DNA of 50,094 nucleotides from Nemertoderma westbladi (GCA_032718475.1 JAUCBJ010006651.1:1-50094); one strand, 5' to 3'; counted from the stretch's first letter, positions 32,594 to 43,150 are shown. Notes: generated from the sequence alone by a model not told the origin. A program made the numbers and translations.

Positions 32594-33640
32594 TCAATCT
32601 AATTCATGTTTAGTGCGAATTAGAGGGGTTTTAAATGAGACCTGAAGAACTCGGTTGTTAAACCGGAATCCGTTTAGAGCGGAAACGGCGCTGAAAGCTT
32701 CCCACTGGTTTCGCATTCTAACAAATCCGTAACCTCGGCATTTATTAGTCGCGTAGTCGTTAATGAGACGAACGGATGTGACTGCTCCAAAGGGACCGAA
32801 TAATTCCCACAAACTCTCAGAACTAGCGTCAGGGACCAGGTTGTATACAAAGAGGCAAAAATCATTGGGTGGAGGGGAACAAGTGCGTTGGATACTCTGT
32901 GTGGGGGTAGGGGAGTAAGCGGTTTGTAATCCGTGGAATGGAGGGGAATAAGAGCGTTGGATTCCTTCTGATGGTGGCGAATAAGAACGATCAATACTCC
33001 TGAACGGAGGGGAATTATAACCTGGGAAGACTTGTGGGTACTTGGACCCGATAACCGATGTGAGGTCGGTGTTTATCCAAGAACGGGCTGTTCGATCTGG
33101 GGATGACTGGAGCGGATCTGTTTGGTTAGCGTGTTTCACGCTGATTGGCGAAAGACTCTCCTCCGTTCTGTGTCCATCCATTCGCGCCATGGCCGTATCT
33201 GCCTCAGTTTTCTGATCGTAACGAATGAAACCAACGCCACGCGATAGTCGAGTAACCTTATCGTACAAAATCTTGCATGTTATTATGGTCCCGAAAGGAG
33301 AGAACAAATCCTCTAACTGAGCTTGTTTCATGGTTCGAGGTAGGTTACTAATGTACAGATTAGCTCCTTTAATGTTGTGGTTGCTTGGTCGAGAATGCGA
33401 CACTTTAATCTTTTTATTTCCAACTTGTATTGTATCTAAAGTTTTTATAGCTCGGTCAGCGTCTTTTTCTCGGAAGTACTTGACAAAAGCGTACCCCATA
33501 CTATTTCCGGTCGACCTGTTCCTGATAAGTTTACAACATTCTACTTCTCCGACAAACTGAAATATTTTCTTTATATCAATTTCGTTTATGTTTTGGGGTA
33601 AGTAATTGACAATAAGATTTGTTCTAGTACTTAAAGCCAT
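32594..33640 (-). CDS. ELAV/Hu-like RNA-binding protein, single exon
   Basis: A 348-residue protein with three RRMs in the ELAV arrangement: RRM1 ~8-84 (RNP2 LIVNYL, RNP1 MGYAFVKY), RRM2 ~94-171 (RNP2 LYISNL, RNP1 RGVGFIRY), a ~90-residue hinge, and RRM3 ~262-338 (RNP2 LFVYNL, RNP1 RGYGFVRM), ending LQVSFKT as ELAV proteins do. Length matches the family. The family binds AU/U-rich RNA and controls splicing, stability and translation, often in neurons. The ATG (33638-33640, context cgATGGct) is the first in frame. The hinge has four YSPP/CSPP-type repeats, which is unusual. No introns interrupt the gene, so it may be a retrocopy; every RNP motif is intact, suggesting function. Confidence 0.93.
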   Translation of the reverse strand: MALSTRTNLIVNYLPQNINEIDIKKIFQFVGEVECCKLIRNRSTGNSMGYAFVKYFREKDADRAIKTLDTIQVGNKKIKVSHSRPSNHNIKGANLYISNLPRTMKQAQLEDLFSPFGTIITCKILYDKVTRLSRGVGFIRYDQKTEADTAMARMDGHRTEESLSPISVKHANQTDPLQSSPDRTARSWINTDLTSVIGSKYPQVFPGYNSPPFRSIDRSYSPPSEGIQRSYSPPFHGLQTAYSPTPTQSIQRTCSPPPNDFCLFVYNLVPDASSESLWELFGPFGAVTSVRLINDYATNKCRGYGFVRMRNQWEAFSAVSALNGFRFNNRVLQVSFKTPLIRTKHELD

Positions 33641-33840
33641 CGATATTTTATCCAGAGATGAGTCACTACTGAGTTAGGTAGGCCTACAGCATTCATTAGA
33701 TGGATGTACAAAATTCCAGATCCAGATCCAGATCCAACTATGTTGATTGCTGAATTTTACAGAACTGAATAACTGGTGGATATTTAAGATATTATGAATT
33801 AAAACTGTAAAATAATATATACTACAGTACCGTTACCGTA

Positions 33841-34463
33841 CTGCACCATGACCTGGAATAGGCCTCTAGTGTCTTTATTCAGGTACATTTTGTTAATGCA
33901 TAAGTGGCTACGCAATAGTATGATTAAAGAATAAGGCGATTGCATTGTTACCAAGCTACGTATGGGATAGGCCCCTAAACAATAATGTTCAAGAATATTA
34001 TGAACTTATTGAAATAGAATAAAATAGCCTAGCGCAGGTGCAAAATCATGTAACATTTGAACGCTCATATCTCAGCAATTTCGCAACCAAATTCAAATGT
34101 TCTTACATATTTGGAATCCTTGCATGGCCAGCTCTCTAATAAATCAACTAAATACCAACAAATACTGTCAACTGTAGTAGGCCTACCAACAACTCAGTAT
34201 AATTTTGAAGAATAAATGCGGTGTAAGTGGTGAAATTTCGCAGAGACACTTTTTTCAAACGCTTGTAGCTAAAGAATAACAGCGAAAATAAAAATTCTGG
34301 CTCACCCAGCAAGGAGGGAGGAGGGAGGTGAAACTATCTCTGTTTCAAATTTCATGCAACCTCATCAAGATTTGTAGAATTATTTGGGGGGGGGGGGGGT
34401 GTGGCATGTACAAGAATAAAGACACTATACAGCTATATTCCAAGACATGGCATGCATGGTGTA
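33841..34463. mobile_element. TIR element family P, short copy
   Basis: The left end ctgcaccatgacctggaata and the right end tattccaagacatgg...catggtgta are inverted, and each is followed inward by agtgtctttattc. The interior shares phrases with the 1.85-kb palindrome at 43217-45070 (tttggaatccttgcatggccagct; cgcttgtagctaaagaat; gctcacccagcaaggaggg). A poly-G run (34385-34399) lies near the right end. Non-coding. Confidence 0.75.
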
Positions 34464-35479
34464 ATAGTCAGATAGTATATTCTACCACAGGCTACCAGAT
34501 AAGTTTGAATACAAAGCAAAAAAGTGAGTGGGCAGGTAAGCAACAGATGGTAATAATGCTGTTATGTTACTAAAACTGAATGGATTTATTTCATTTTCTT
34601 GGGTTGTTTTGGTTTAGGCCTACTTCTGTATTTGACAGTAATGGGAACATGCAGACATGTGCGTGCAATTGTTGATTGTACCCCGGACTGGGCAGCCGGG
34701 CCCGGTTAAAAAGGTGAAACATACCAGTACCGTCCGATCCAAACAACGCAAACCTGCAACGGCAACCACCTTGGTACCGGTCAAGGACTACTATACTACA
34801 GGACTGGCACACTGCCTGATCCGACTTCGCTAGCGAAGTCCATTCATTTCATACTGCTGTATGCTGTACTACCTGAATAGCCTACTACCGTAGAATGATT
34901 AGTTATAGCTGTATTACATTACAGTATTATAGTCCTACCGCTACCTCTGGTATATGGGAATAGTACGAAATATGATGGTACGATGAATCGTATGACAGTA
35001 TGATGGTACGGTACCGCGACCGGTCCGGTACAGGCAGACAGGTAGGCCTAGGTGGTACCATTTGGTAGTAATTAAATCAATTACTATAGGTAGGTATTTA
35101 AGGATACGGTCGCGTACTGACATTTTTGTGAAACTATCGCAGTTCCAAGTATTGCTCTTCTTTTTCCATAACGAAGTATACAGTATATTGGACAGGTTTC
35201 ACTTTCATCAAATAATCAACTTTTCTCGGACATGTTTGTATCAGCCGATCGGCGGTTGATCAGCTGGGTTGCAGCTTGGGGTTTTCGCATTGCCTCGCTC
35301 GTAATAGCCAACTAATACGTTGGTCTCAGTTGGAAGAAGTCATTGCAGTCGTGAAACGTAATGTTGGTACTACGACAAACGACAAACGCTACTTACGAAA
35401 GCTAAGGAGTACGTTAATGCCGCGATTGATCTTGAGTCATCCAAATATAAGTCTCAGTTTGAGTTTATACTTTAGACTT
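34464..35479. other. No gene seen; one long-range inverted repeat
   Basis: Holds one arm (34770-34850) of an inverted repeat whose partner lies at 37168-37245. Both arms contain the perfect 18-bp palindrome GACTTCGCTAGCGAAGTC and the phrase ggactactatactacagg. Otherwise many TACCGGTA-type short palindromes and no coding signal. Confidence 0.5.
34770..34850 (+). repeat. Inverted repeat arm with 18-bp palindrome
   Basis: Contains ccttggtaccgg, ggactactatactacagg and GACTTCGCTAGCGAAGTC; the partner is at 37168-37245 in reverse orientation. Confidence 0.75.
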
Positions 35480-36076
35480 TGTTCTATTAGACGATATCCC
35501 ATCCACTTTGAAAGCACCTGAACATCCGCAAGTATGTCCAACTTGTATTACTCTAATAACAACGGAAATGCTGAGAAAAATTGAACAGCTAGTGGATATT
35601 GAAGTCAGTTATGACGAGTTTCAGGCAGCTGGATACGTCGCAGGATTCCTGGTATAGGTAATCCCAGAGTTAGACATCACAGGTGATATTTAAGAGGAGG
35701 ATAATATATTTACCCAAGCCCTAAATCGTGGTGGATTACAACTTACTCCGCATCACCTGGTATGGTGGACCAGGACTGCAGGACCATGGCGTCTGCTGCA
35801 TGGGTGGATGCTGTGCTGTACATGATGGAACTATACCTATACGGTACTACAAACAACTAACTCAAGTAATACACATTATTGCGGTCTATTACTATTACTA
35901 TTACGGTATATCCCAACCCGCCACCAATAGCTGCCTGCCGTACCCTAGCAAACACCCTTCTTAATGGAGTACAAAAGCGATCTATGGAAAGGCAGAAACG
36001 GCGCGACTCACATTCTGGTGATAAGGCCGCACAAACTAAATTCCTCCGAATAACGGGAAGGGGACAAAATAAATAA
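35480..36076 (+). pseudogene. Probable transposase relic (THAP/P-type or Kolobok-type C-terminus)
   Basis: One frame from about 35468 to 35654 reads APEHPQVCPTCITLITTEML then ...YDEFQAAGYVAGFLV and stops. About 60 bases on, after another stop, EEDNIFTQALNRGGLQLTPH follows. The order of a xxYVAGYxx-like block then a LNRGGL.xP block is what I recall from C-termini of THAP-linked transposases. A further frame (35879-36076) ends KFLRITGRGQNK. The pieces are short and interrupted; the family call is tentative. It may instead be an exon set of a host gene, since acceptor-like AGs occur upstream. Confidence 0.35.
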
Positions 36077-37167
36077 ATATTATTTATTGTATACCAGGCC
36101 GAAATTTGCAGATAGGGGGGGAAACTGGACGCAATAAAAATTCATCCCTCTCCAGGGGAAATTCGACGCAAATAACAGCTGATTACTCTCAAAAATAAAA
36201 CTGTAACCTGGCTGCCTGGTATATTATGTTTAGTTTATTGTTTTGTTTAAAATAACGTGCCACTGTAACCTGCTCCTTTCCCTAAATTGAGAATTTAACA
36301 TTGAGGCGGGATATTAATTCGCCTAGTTCCCCCCCCCCCCCCCCCCCCCTGTTTCGAAATTTGATATCGTATCGTATAACGCCATACCAGCATACTGTGA
36401 ACTGAGATATTTTTCTACAGGGGGGTCACACGTTGAGTCCGAGCCCGGAGAGACTCTTTAAACTGAAATATACAGAGGAGTCTACAGGGGAGTCACTCTT
36501 TTAATTTTCCGGTTTATGTTTAATATTCGGGATTGTTACTTAATCAATTAATTAATGTAGAGCCCGTATCGGGGCCATTGATGTGTTTTCACTCTGGGGT
36601 GGGGAATATTGGGTCGGCAATCGTATAAATAATAAAGTAATAACATAAAGTACCTACTAGTAATATTAAGTAAGAACCTAACAATAATATAAAGTACCTA
36701 ATAATAATAGCCCTATAAAGTAATAATATCAGAATGGCGGTTGGGAGGGGGGGGGGGGGGGAGGGGGGGGGTGGTTACCTGGAACCTGGCTTGAGAACTG
36801 CTAGGATAGTAAATGACCAGAGATATAGAGATAAAGAATATATAGAGAGGTCCATGTATGTACTGATGTATATTATATAGACAATTTACCGCTAGTTGAA
36901 TCCGTTATCATCTGTGTCATGACATTCCCCTACCGATAGGGATACTGTTCGTATCGTTTTTATGTCGCACAATGTACTAAGCACGGTCGTTCAAGACTAA
37001 TGAATAGTTAGTACACTGCACTCGTCTCCTTTGTTACAAGCCTCGCTGCGCTCGTCCTTTATTTCTTGACACCAAAATATATTATGTTACTAATAATTAC
37101 GATTGTGTACTAAATTTCATGAAAATCTTTTGTTAACAATGTCTATAACAATATAAAGCAATAACAA
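36077..37167. other. No gene seen; poly-C and poly-G tracts
   Basis: AT-rich DNA with a poly-C run (36330-36349) and an interrupted poly-G run (36736-36772). No coding frame, no matched inverted repeats beyond those listed. Confidence 0.5.
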
Positions 37168-37245
37168 ACCAATGGACTTCGCTAGCGAAGTCGGATGAAG
37201 GGGTGTGCCAGTCCTGTAGTATAGTAGTCCTTGGTACCGGTATAA
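37168..37245 (-). repeat. Inverted repeat arm with 18-bp palindrome (partner of 34770-34850)
   Basis: Contains ggacttcgctagcgaagtcc-type palindrome and, in reverse, the phrase ctgtagtatagtagtcc followed by ttggtaccgg. The two arms lie 2.3 kb apart. Confidence 0.75.
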
Positions 37246-37949
37246 CATTGTACCGGTACTGCTGTACTGTACAACAGTTGCGCAGTAACGCCAGAACGCA
37301 GTAACAGTAGGCCTCTTCCATGTATTACTGTATTAGTCTGTCCATCCCATATTAACTGATTAAAGGTAGGCCAACCTATAACTACAACAGCGGTAGCGGT
37401 AGGCCTCTTCCATATGCTGATATGTATTAGTCTGTCCTGTAGCTGTCAGCAGTCCGATATTGTACAGTAGGCCCATAACTTTGCTTAGAGGTTTCTTGTT
37501 GTACTGTATGTAGGCATACTTATAGTATGTAGGCATACTTATAGTGTAGCCCCCCCCCCCCACCCGTAGTTTTAGCCCCTGTAGGCCTACAGTAGTACTC
37601 ATTTCCCAAAGTTACTGCAGTAGTTATATGTTGTCATTTTTTATCTCACCTGGCCACGCAGTACCAATACATATTATAAAGCATGTGGTATTTTTATTAA
37701 ATTGCACGTGTGCATGGTGATATTTTCACACTGTTTCTTACGCCTCCTGGTCGAATTTGTTTAATTCGCTATAATACGCCATTCAAAACTCTACTGATAT
37801 ACTGTAGCAGTTAATTACCGGTAACTGCTACAGTAGGCCCTACACTTATTAATGGTAAAAAAATCATTCAGTCAAAATATAACAAAGGCATGCATTTTAT
37901 GACATGCATCAACATTATTTCAATGTTTATTTATTACTATATTCTAGAA
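37246..37949. other. No gene seen
   Basis: Short palindromes (TACCGGTA, TAGGCCTA) are frequent, with one poly-C run (37551-37561). A 17-bp unit (tgtaggcatacttatag) is repeated in tandem near 37510-37545. No coding. Confidence 0.5.
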
Positions 37950-37958
37950 TATTAAATC

Positions 37959-39069
37959 GGATAGTACTCTACACGAATCTGGACCGAACTGGACCGAACT
38001 GAACCGAACTGGATCGAAAGAGAGGCGAACTGGACCGAACTGGACCGCCAAATGAAAGATAATGCAAAAACAACCACCCATGCAGACAAGTGAAAATAAA
38101 TATTGAAATAAATATTGTTATTTCATCCATTGTAAATAAAATAGCGTATAAGATGCCGCTAAATTAAGATTACTTCTTCTAACATTGATGTTGCACTGCT
38201 TTCACCAGTACCGGTACCAGTCCCACATCTGCATGTCTGTAGATTGCAGTATTTTGTGCACCGGCTGACCGGTAGTTCAAAAGTTGTGTTCAATGACATG
38301 TAGAGAGACCTACCACATAATACTGCAATATACTGATATACATACGTAACATTATTATCTTTACCATCTTTATTTTTTAAAATTAAGCTCACTTAGCAGC
38401 TTAGTACTGTAGTACAGTAGTATCTCTGCACCTAGCAGCCTAGACGTATATACGTTAGACGGTTGGAGTAATTCAGTACCGGTTGCCGGTAGGCCTACTT
38501 ATTTGAATTTCTGCTTGTTTGGTTAAGGGCCAAATTAACTCCAAGTGGCGGTAGTCCGGAGCAACTAGGCCTATCGGGAAATACGGTTGGCGAATATGGT
38601 GGGCGGTCGCCCAGACTACAAAACATGAATTATAATAAAAAGTTTAATTTTAAAAAATAAAGATGGTAAAGATAATAATGTTACGTATGTATATCAGTAT
38701 ATTGCAGTATTATGTGGTAGGTCTCTCTACATGTCATTAACACAACTTTTGAACTACCGGTCAGCCGGTAGTTACAGCCGGTCAGCTACAGACATGCAGA
38801 TGTGGGACTGGTACCGGTACTGGTGAAAGCAGTGCAACATCAATGTTAGAAGAAGTAATCTTAATTTAGCGGCATCTTATACGCTATTTTATTTACAATG
38901 GATGAAATAACAATATTTATTTCAATATTTATTTTCACTTGTCTGCATGGGTGGTTGTTTTTGCATTATCTTTCATTTGGCGGTCCAGTTCGGTCCAGTT
39001 CGCCTCTCTTTCGATCCAGTTCGGTTCAGTTCGGTCCAGTTCGGTCCAGATTCGTGTAGAGTACTATCC
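37959..39069. mobile_element. Foldback DNA element 2 (GGATAG termini, perfect 9-bp target duplication)
   Basis: Arms 37959-38386 and 38644-39069 are highly similar inverted repeats of about 427 bp. The ends begin GGATAGTACTCTACACG. The 9-bp duplication TATTAAATC is perfect (37950-37958 and 39070-39078). Just inside each end is a tandem of an ~11-bp unit, ggaccgaact. The ~257-bp loop has no coding frame. The termini share GGATAG and the duplication length with element 1 at 6694-7664. The close match of the arms suggests recent activity or arm-to-arm conversion. Confidence 0.93.
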
Positions 39070-39419
39070 TATTAAATCGCCTTTTTTCGATAATAATTAA
39101 TAAAATATAAATAAAACAATAATAAAATATATATAATAATAAAATAATATAATATAATAATAAAATATCATAAAAAATAATCAACTATCATTAATAATTA
39201 ATAAGATTAATTAAATTAATTAAAAGCTTGAAATTAATATTCTAGATAATAATATCATCAGAACTTGATTTACTTCTAAAATTGATAAAATTTTTTTGGT
39301 GAAATCGTAAACGGCTTTCATATTCGATTCGGAATATAAAGTATATTTAAAAAAAAATAAAATAAAATGGACACGTTTTTTAACAGTTTACAGTGTAGCG
39401 AAATAATAAAAAAATAAAA

Positions 39420-39665
39420 AACCTGCGGGAAACATTCGTAACACATTCGTAACGCATTCGTATTGCGTGGGAAACATTCGTATAAGATTATAGGGACGCA
39501 TTCGTATAATGTGCGGGATTCGAAAAAGGTTCGTATTAGATTCGATATGCGAATAAAGGATGCGTATTTGGTTCGGTTTTCGCATTCGTATCGCATGGTT
39601 CATCTATGTAACATTTGTGAATGCGTGAAATATGCGCCGTCCCATGCGTTACGAATGCGGATTTT
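39420..39665. repeat. Array of CATTCGTA motifs, possible small TIR element
   Basis: The octamer cattcgta or its reverse tacgaatg occurs repeatedly (for example near 39434, 39445, 39455, 39475, 39498, 39586 and 39650), rich in CpG compared with the surroundings. The left part has acattcgtaacgcattcg and the right part gcgttacgaatgcgg, so the array is also inverted. The minus-strand frames here are by-products. Confidence 0.65.
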
Positions 39666-40146
39666 TTACTGGGATTACCTCGACTTATTATAGACTCTGT
39701 ACATTGCTGACTACTTCCACCCAAGGCGGCCTACCATTCACCCTACACGTCAGCACGTGCTGTGCACCTACACCCTACATGTACAGATGTAGGCTACACC
39801 AGTGGGCCTACACTAACCTATGACGATGACGTAGACTCTACGATGCTATGTACGGTAGGCTACCAAGGCTGCAAGGCCTAGCCTCTACAGCTCTATGCAT
39901 GACGCAAAACAGCAAAAGATATACCCGATATTACCGCTTACCTACCGGTATGTACAGATGTAGTATACCTCAACCAGCAGATTACTGCTATTGCATTTTT
40001 TTAGCTTTTTTTTTACACAATTATTGCATACCGGACCGGTAGGCCTATTGCACAACCAGTCAGCGTTCGAGTTGCTGTTAGTTAGCCCTACCGGTAGGCC
40101 TGGGCTACTGTATTAAAAAGCACCGCACCGGTAGTTCTGAGATGAT
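39666..40146. promoter_or_regulatory. Upstream region of CHMP6, no motif placed
   Basis: No coding. This is the only sequence between the CATTCGTA array and the CHMP6 start, so its 5' untranslated region and promoter should lie here. I see several TACCGGTA/TAGGCCTA palindromes near 40030-40110 but no convincing TATA box or initiator. Confidence 0.3.
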
Positions 40147-40779
40147 ATGGGAGCTTGGTTCAGTAAGAGCAAATCTACTAACTCCAACAAGTCGAGAGTT
40201 ACAGAACAGGACAAAGCTGTCCTAGGTCTGAAACAATCTCGAGATAAACTGAAGCAGTACGAGAAACGAATATGTTTACAATTAGAGAAAGAAAGACTAG
40301 TTGCTAAACGTTTGTTAGCTGGGGGAAATAAGGAGAAGGCTTTGACTTTATTGAAAAAGAAACGCTACCAAGAACAAATGTTATCTAAGCTTGAAACTCA
40401 ACTATCGAATCTTGAACGAATGGCTAACGACATTGAATTCGCACAACTAGAAATTAAGGTTGTAGAAGGACTGAAGGAAGGTAATACAGCGTTGAAACGA
40501 CTCCATCAAATAATGTCTATAGAAGACGTGGAAAAAATTATGGATGATACGAAGGAGGGGGTGGATTACCAAAGGGACATAGACGAACTGCTTGCGGGGC
40601 AGTTGACAGAGGACGACAACGAGGCAATAATGGACGAACTGCGACAACTTACTCAACCGGAAGTAACGGACATTACGGTAAATCTACCAGACGTACCGAC
40701 ACACGACTTACCCGTAGGGGAAAAACCGTTGGGCGCAGACACCGCCAAGGTTAAACATAAAGAGATGGTGTCTGCCTAG
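40147..40779 (+). CDS. CHMP6 (ESCRT-III subunit, Vps20 orthologue), single exon
   Basis: A 210-residue protein, close to the usual CHMP6 length. It starts MGAWFSK with Gly2 placed for N-myristoylation, as in CHMP6, followed by the basic SRVTEQDKAVLGLKQSRDKL block of helix 1, the KKKRYQEQML turn, and IMSIEDVEKIMDD of the later helices. At the C-terminus, NLPDVPTHDLP (179-189) matches the MIM2 motif by which CHMP6 binds the VPS4 MIT domain. The protein links ESCRT-II to ESCRT-III and nucleates polymers on endosomal membranes for cargo sorting and scission. The ATG (context gatATGGg) keeps the myristoyl glycine. Human CHMP6 has introns; none occurs here, so a retrocopy or intron loss is likely. 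Confidence 0.96.
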   Translation: MGAWFSKSKSTNSNKSRVTEQDKAVLGLKQSRDKLKQYEKRICLQLEKERLVAKRLLAGGNKEKALTLLKKKRYQEQMLSKLETQLSNLERMANDIEFAQLEIKVVEGLKEGNTALKRLHQIMSIEDVEKIMDDTKEGVDYQRDIDELLAGQLTEDDNEAIMDELRQLTQPEVTDITVNLPDVPTHDLPVGEKPLGADTAKVKHKEMVSA

Positions 40780-42080
40780 ATTAATATACAATATATTCGT
40801 ACAGTACACAACAATATGGACCAATATTCCAGATGAATGAAGTAGGCCTATTTATCGAATTCGATTTCTGGCTGACCCGTAAACGAGAACGAGAGGCAAA
40901 TATATATATATATCGACAGTTGTTGTTGAGTTGCAGTTCTGCAATGTCCTAATTCTTTATTATATTGCCACATTCAAATGCTATTATGTTTTTAATTTTT
41001 GATAAATTTTACAAGCCGTGTTTATTAGTTGCTGATTATTTATTGTTTATTATATACTGAACCTAATTTAATTATTTATATAATATGAAATATTCTGTAA
41101 ATCTGACACCTACTACTTATTATCGGATTATACAGTACATGTATCATGGTTTGTGAAGTTACACTTTCCCCTTTATATGATTATAGATGCACTCATTTCA
41201 TTAAATACACTACATTTTCTTCGCAACATTTTTTCCTAAATTCTGTTTCATATTTAAAATATATATTGAATAACTGTTTCGCTAAAATTAGGCCCTTTTA
41301 ATATAGTGAACATACCTTGGCGAATAAGGAATGAATATTTATTGTGATCCAATGTAACATTTGAGACGTTATTATATATTACATGACTTTTTCCAGTGGC
41401 ACTGCTCTCTCAGGATTGTTCTTTCCATTGCAAACTTAAATTTTATACAGCAGGAATCTAAAGTACTGTATGTGTCTAAATAGTACATTCATACAGTCTT
41501 GCCCTTGTTAGAGATAGAATATTCCCACTTCGTTTTCGAATTACGTGATGACGCTTTCTTACTATTTACATCATTACATGTAACTATATTCGCCTGTGAA
41601 AGAAACCAGGCTCGGAAGGGTTACCATACCATTGATAATCAACCTGTTGGTCTGGTGTTCCAAATATTTAAATGTCAATAACAATAACTCTGGCAATCAG
41701 GCAATCCCCAATGAAATGGGCAACTTTGTGCACAGTTGTCTGTTAAAAGTTCAGAAAATATATTTCGTGGGGGACTTTTTAGTTCTCCTCCAGGCCTGCC
41801 GCTATAGGGCTAAATCTAAATATCTGAATCCAATTTGTATTTCTTTCAAGCTGAAACTTGGCAGATATGTTAGCGCTATTCCCAAAATTTTGGGTTATTT
41901 CCCTTATTTGTCTATTAAATTATTGAGCAAAGAAAATGATAAATTGCGTTTTTTCAAGATTTTCCATTTAACAGAGTTATTAAATTGAAATCTTGTATAA
42001 GTTGTAACAGCAATTATTATCGCAGCTGGGGATATAACTAAGTCAGTACAATAAGTTAATACTGTTCCATATGATGGGAA
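40780..42080. other. No gene seen; CHMP6 3' side and old repeats
   Basis: The first several hundred bases are AT-rich and probably include the CHMP6 3' untranslated region; an attaaa near 41200 might serve as a poly(A) signal, not certain. Frames at 41499-41681 and 41596-41988 show no domain; the second contains the dispersed-repeat phrase aagctgaaacttggcag. Confidence 0.45.
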
Positions 42081-42192
42081 GTTTTACTTACAAAGCTCTA
42101 AGTGAGATATTACCGGTACTAGAACACAGCCTGTGTGTTTTACTTACAAAGTTTTAAGTGAGATATTATCGGTACTAGAACACAGCCTGTGT
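42081..42192. repeat. 56-bp tandem duplication
   Basis: Two adjacent copies starting gttttacttacaaag (42081 and 42137), ending in gaacacagcctgtgt, with few differences. Further on (to about 42480) a looser repeat of the larger unit carries the phrases ctagagggc (42233 and 42405) and aaccttc. Confidence 0.85.
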
Positions 42193-42754
42193 CTTATGTG
42201 GACATTAATCGGTCTGCAGTTCTCCAGTCTACAGCTAGAGGGCGAAATTTAATTTATGAAGGTGAAGGTGCAAACCTTCACCCGGCTCCTTGATGTTAAT
42301 CCGTTTAAGCTGCATCTAATTTAAGCTGCATATTATTTGTACTAGACCACCACCTGTGTCTTTGTAAAGAAGGTGATATCATTCCGATGTTTTCCAGTCT
42401 GCCGCTAGAGGGCTAAATGACTGAAAGTGAAAACCTTCCGACCCTTTCCTTAATTTTAATCCTTTTAAGCGGAAACACTGTATGTACTGTCTACTTTTTT
42501 TGCCACTACTTAGATAGTTATACACTTATCATTAAATGGCTACCATCAACATCAATTGAGAATACTCATTGTGTTCTAGAAGTTTATTATTATTGCTAAG
42601 TAGGCCTACTGTTACAAAGTCCGTTATTAGACGCAACAACGCTGCATACTTGTACTTTGCTGCGTTACTAGGATATCACCAGAACGCTGATAAGTTGACA
42701 TATTATTGTAACAAATGTTTTTTGTGATTAACTATCATGTGTAGGCCTATACTA

Positions 42755-43150
42755 TACATGCCTGGAATATACTGTAGTTTCGTAATTCAGAGGAACGAAC
42801 TACAAATCTTAATGAGATTGCATGAAATTTGAAGCGGAGATAGTTTGACATCCCAACCAAACCACTTCTGGGGTTGACCGAAATTTACGTTTTTGTTTTC
42901 CATCTTTTGGTAAAAGCGTTTCAAAAAACTATATATGAAAATATGTCTCCATATTGCACCCAGCTACACCGCGGATTCCAACGAAATATGTAATACAATC
43001 AAGGTGAACTAAATAACAGAGGTCATGCAGCGAGAATCGGCCTCCAATTTTTGGAGGCTGAAAACTTTCATTAAAGTTGGAAGGTCAACCAAACACTTTG
43101 AAGCCAACCAAACACTTTGAAGCACGTGACATTAAAAAATTACACCTATG
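42755..43150. mobile_element. TIR element family P, diverged fragment
   Basis: Shares ctggaatata, gagattgcatgaaatttgaa and agatagtttgacatccc with the neighbouring palindrome at 43217-45070, but is shorter and more diverged. Tandem copies of aaccaaacactttgaag occur near 43088-43122. Non-coding. Confidence 0.5.

Noticed and set aside
32674-32994. Minus-strand second frame within the ELAV-like gene
   Set aside because: Lies in another frame of the same strand as the ELAV-like gene with no domain; a by-product.
41596-41988. 130-codon open frame
   Set aside because: Composition follows the AT-rich DNA and it contains the same dispersed-repeat phrase as 11536-11931.
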